Below, piece after piece: positions 5,757 through 7,006 of a stretch of 7,006 nt of DNA. The stretch spans positions 1 to 7,006 of the forward strand of contig JANHAK010000061.1 of the NCBI GenBank assembly GCA_024464195.1. The letters run 5' to 3'. Both the position numbers and the translations under genes were made by a program. Position 1 is the first letter of the stretch. Every line of letters starts with the position of its first letter. Origin of the DNA: Methanomassiliicoccales archaeon. GTDB taxonomy: Archaea; Thermoplasmatota; Thermoplasmata; Methanomassiliicoccales; JACIVX01. The notes under the pieces are model-generated. The model was not told the origin of the DNA, made no database searches, and worked only from the letters and a program-made list of their open reading frames with translations.

Positions 5757-7006
5757 TTAACGACCCAGCCTTATTTTAACCGAATCTGCATGTGCATAGA
5801 GACCTTCCGCTTTTGCAAGCTCTTCAACGATATCTGCGACTAAACTTAGACCTTCTCTCGAGAGCGCCTGTATAAACGAAGCTTTGCAGAAATGGCGGAC
5901 ATCAAGTCCAGAATATATAGCAGCATAACCGATTGTAGGAAGAACGTGATTCGGTCCAGACGCGTAGTCGCCGCAAGCAACTGGAGAATACGGGCCGATG
6001 AAGATGGATCCTGCGTTATGAATCAGTTTCACTAACGCTTCTGGATTTCTTGTCTGTATTGACAGATGCTCGGGAGCAATTCGATCAATAATGGACGCCG
6101 CTTCTTCCACATCCCTCACAAGGACAACTCCCATATTTTTCAAAGAGCTCTGAATAACACTTCTTCTTTCAGCTCTTTGAGCCATTTCAAGTATCGTTCG
6201 CTCCACACTTACTAGCAACTCATTATTAAATGAGATGAGGAAACTCATCGCATTTGCATCGTGCTCCGCTTGAGCTATGATATCAGCAGCGATAAATTGC
6301 GGAATCGAAGTTTCATCTGCGACCACAACAATATCCGATGGGCCAGCTGGAAAGTCGATCCCAACGCGATCCATAACGAGGAGTTTAGCAGCAGTTACAA
6401 ATACATTGCCGGGCCCCACAATCTTTTGAACTGGTCTAATGCTTTCCGTCCCAAACGCCATCGCAGCTATGGCCTGAACCCCGCCAATTCTATACACTTC
6501 GTCGACACCAGCGATTTCCAATGCAGCGAGAGTTGCATCACTTCCAGGCGGAGGTGTGCAACAACAAATCTCATTTACACCGGCAACTTTTGCGGGAACG
6601 GCGCACATCAGCGCTGTTGAAGGGTAAGACGCTTTTCCACCTGGAATGTATGCGCCAATACGTTTCAATGGAGTGAGTCTCACTCCGAGAGAAATCCCCC
6701 TATCCACTTCTTTGAACCAGGATTGACCCTCCAACTGCATTTGATGAAATCGTTCAATACGCAACTTTGCTTTCTCTAGTGCTCGCCTCAGTGACGGTGA
6801 GATATTCTCAAGGGCTCTTTTTCGTTCTTGCCTACCGACCTCAATCGAATCAATCCTAATCTTATCAAATTTCTCGGTCAATTCGAAGAGAGCTGCATCG
6901 CCCCTGCTTTTCACAGCTTCAAGGATTTCCATTACGGATGTCTTTATTGCTTCGAATTTTTCAGATCTCCTTTCAAGCCAGGTATCTAAATCAAGGGGCC
7001 GCCACA
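5757..7006 (-). CDS. hisD: Histidinol dehydrogenase, N-terminus outside window
   Basis: HisD catalyses the last two steps of histidine biosynthesis: L-histidinol is oxidised by two NAD+ via histidinal to L-histidine, in the cytoplasm, with one zinc per active site. Counted from the in-frame ATG at 6932, the zinc ligands of E. coli HisD have counterparts at Gln221 and His224 (A-Q-A-E-H), Asp322 (C-G-D-Y) and His381 (Y-A-H-A-D-S-V). The catalytic pair Glu288-His289 lies in I-A-P-E-H-L, and the G-P-G-N segment is at 173-176. All key residues are intact. The frame stays open beyond 6932 to the edge: 24 more codons include R-P-L-D-L-D and E-A-I-K-T-S-V, which fit the normal HisD N-terminus, and contain no ATG, GTG or TTG. 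About 415 residues are visible against a usual 420-435, so only a few are missing. Three consecutive cysteines (123-125) precede the T-P-P-P-G segment and are unusual. No other histidine gene is visible. Confidence 0.95.
   Translation of the reverse strand, partial: WRPLDLDTWLERRSEKFEAIKTSVMEILEAVKSRGDAALFELTEKFDKIRIDSIEVGRQERKRALENISPSLRRALEKAKLRIERFHQMQLEGQSWFKEVDRGISLGVRLTPLKRIGAYIPGGKASYPSTALMCAVPAKVAGVNEICCCTPPPGSDATLAALEIAGVDEVYRIGGVQAIAAMAFGTESIRPVQKIVGPGNVFVTAAKLLVMDRVGIDFPAGPSDIVVVADETSIPQFIAADIIAQAEHDANAMSFLISFNNELLVSVERTILEMAQRAERRSVIQSSLKNMGVVLVRDVEEAASIIDRIAPEHLSIQTRNPEALVKLIHNAGSIFIGPYSPVACGDYASGPNHVLPTIGYAAIYSGLDVRHFCKASFIQALSREGLSLVADIVEELAKAEGLYAHADSVKIRLGR

Overview
The window looks like a piece of an archaeal chromosome, most likely a euryarchaeote and perhaps Thermoplasmata-related; the phylum is an inference because no rRNA or other marker gene is present. 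Pointers to archaea are AT-rich TATA-like boxes about 28-38 nt upstream of start codons, no Shine-Dalgarno site at apparently first-in-transcript genes but clear ones at operon-internal genes, and a stomatin-type SPFH protein next to a short NfeD. Coding density is high, with no gap over about 125 bases. There is no mobile element, CRISPR array or RNA gene that I can see.

Left half, plus strand (2-3103): four genes read rightward. The first is cut by the left edge; its frame is open back to base 2. It encodes a protein with a C-terminal two-helix membrane hairpin. It overlaps by 4 bases (ATGA) a soluble zinc-ribbon protein that shares an aromatic Y-x-P-F/I-W motif with it. After a 113-base gap come a short NfeD-type membrane protein and, 41 bases later, a stomatin/prohibitin-like SPFH protein whose coiled coil is built from five exact-length 11-residue repeats. 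NfeD-SPFH is a recognised membrane-organising pair. Whether the zinc-ribbon/membrane pair upstream is a functional partner of it is open, and it is the least understood part of the window.

Middle (3104-3226): a short convergent intergenic stretch without a gene.

Right half, minus strand (3227-7006): four genes read leftward. In transcription order they are hisD (histidinol dehydrogenase, histidine biosynthesis, cut by the right edge), a ferritin-like domain fused to a VIT1/CCC1 iron transporter (MbfA-like), a GT4-type glycosyltransferase, and a 78-residue cytochrome b5-like haem-binding protein. The MbfA-like and b5-like genes both point to iron or haem handling, but separate putative promoters suggest neighbours rather than one tight operon.

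Four start sites needed correction. The first gene and hisD run off the window, so their apparent GTG and ATG starts are internal. The SPFH gene most likely starts at 1991, just after a GGAGG site. The MbfA-like gene most likely starts at ATG 5649 rather than TTG 5655.
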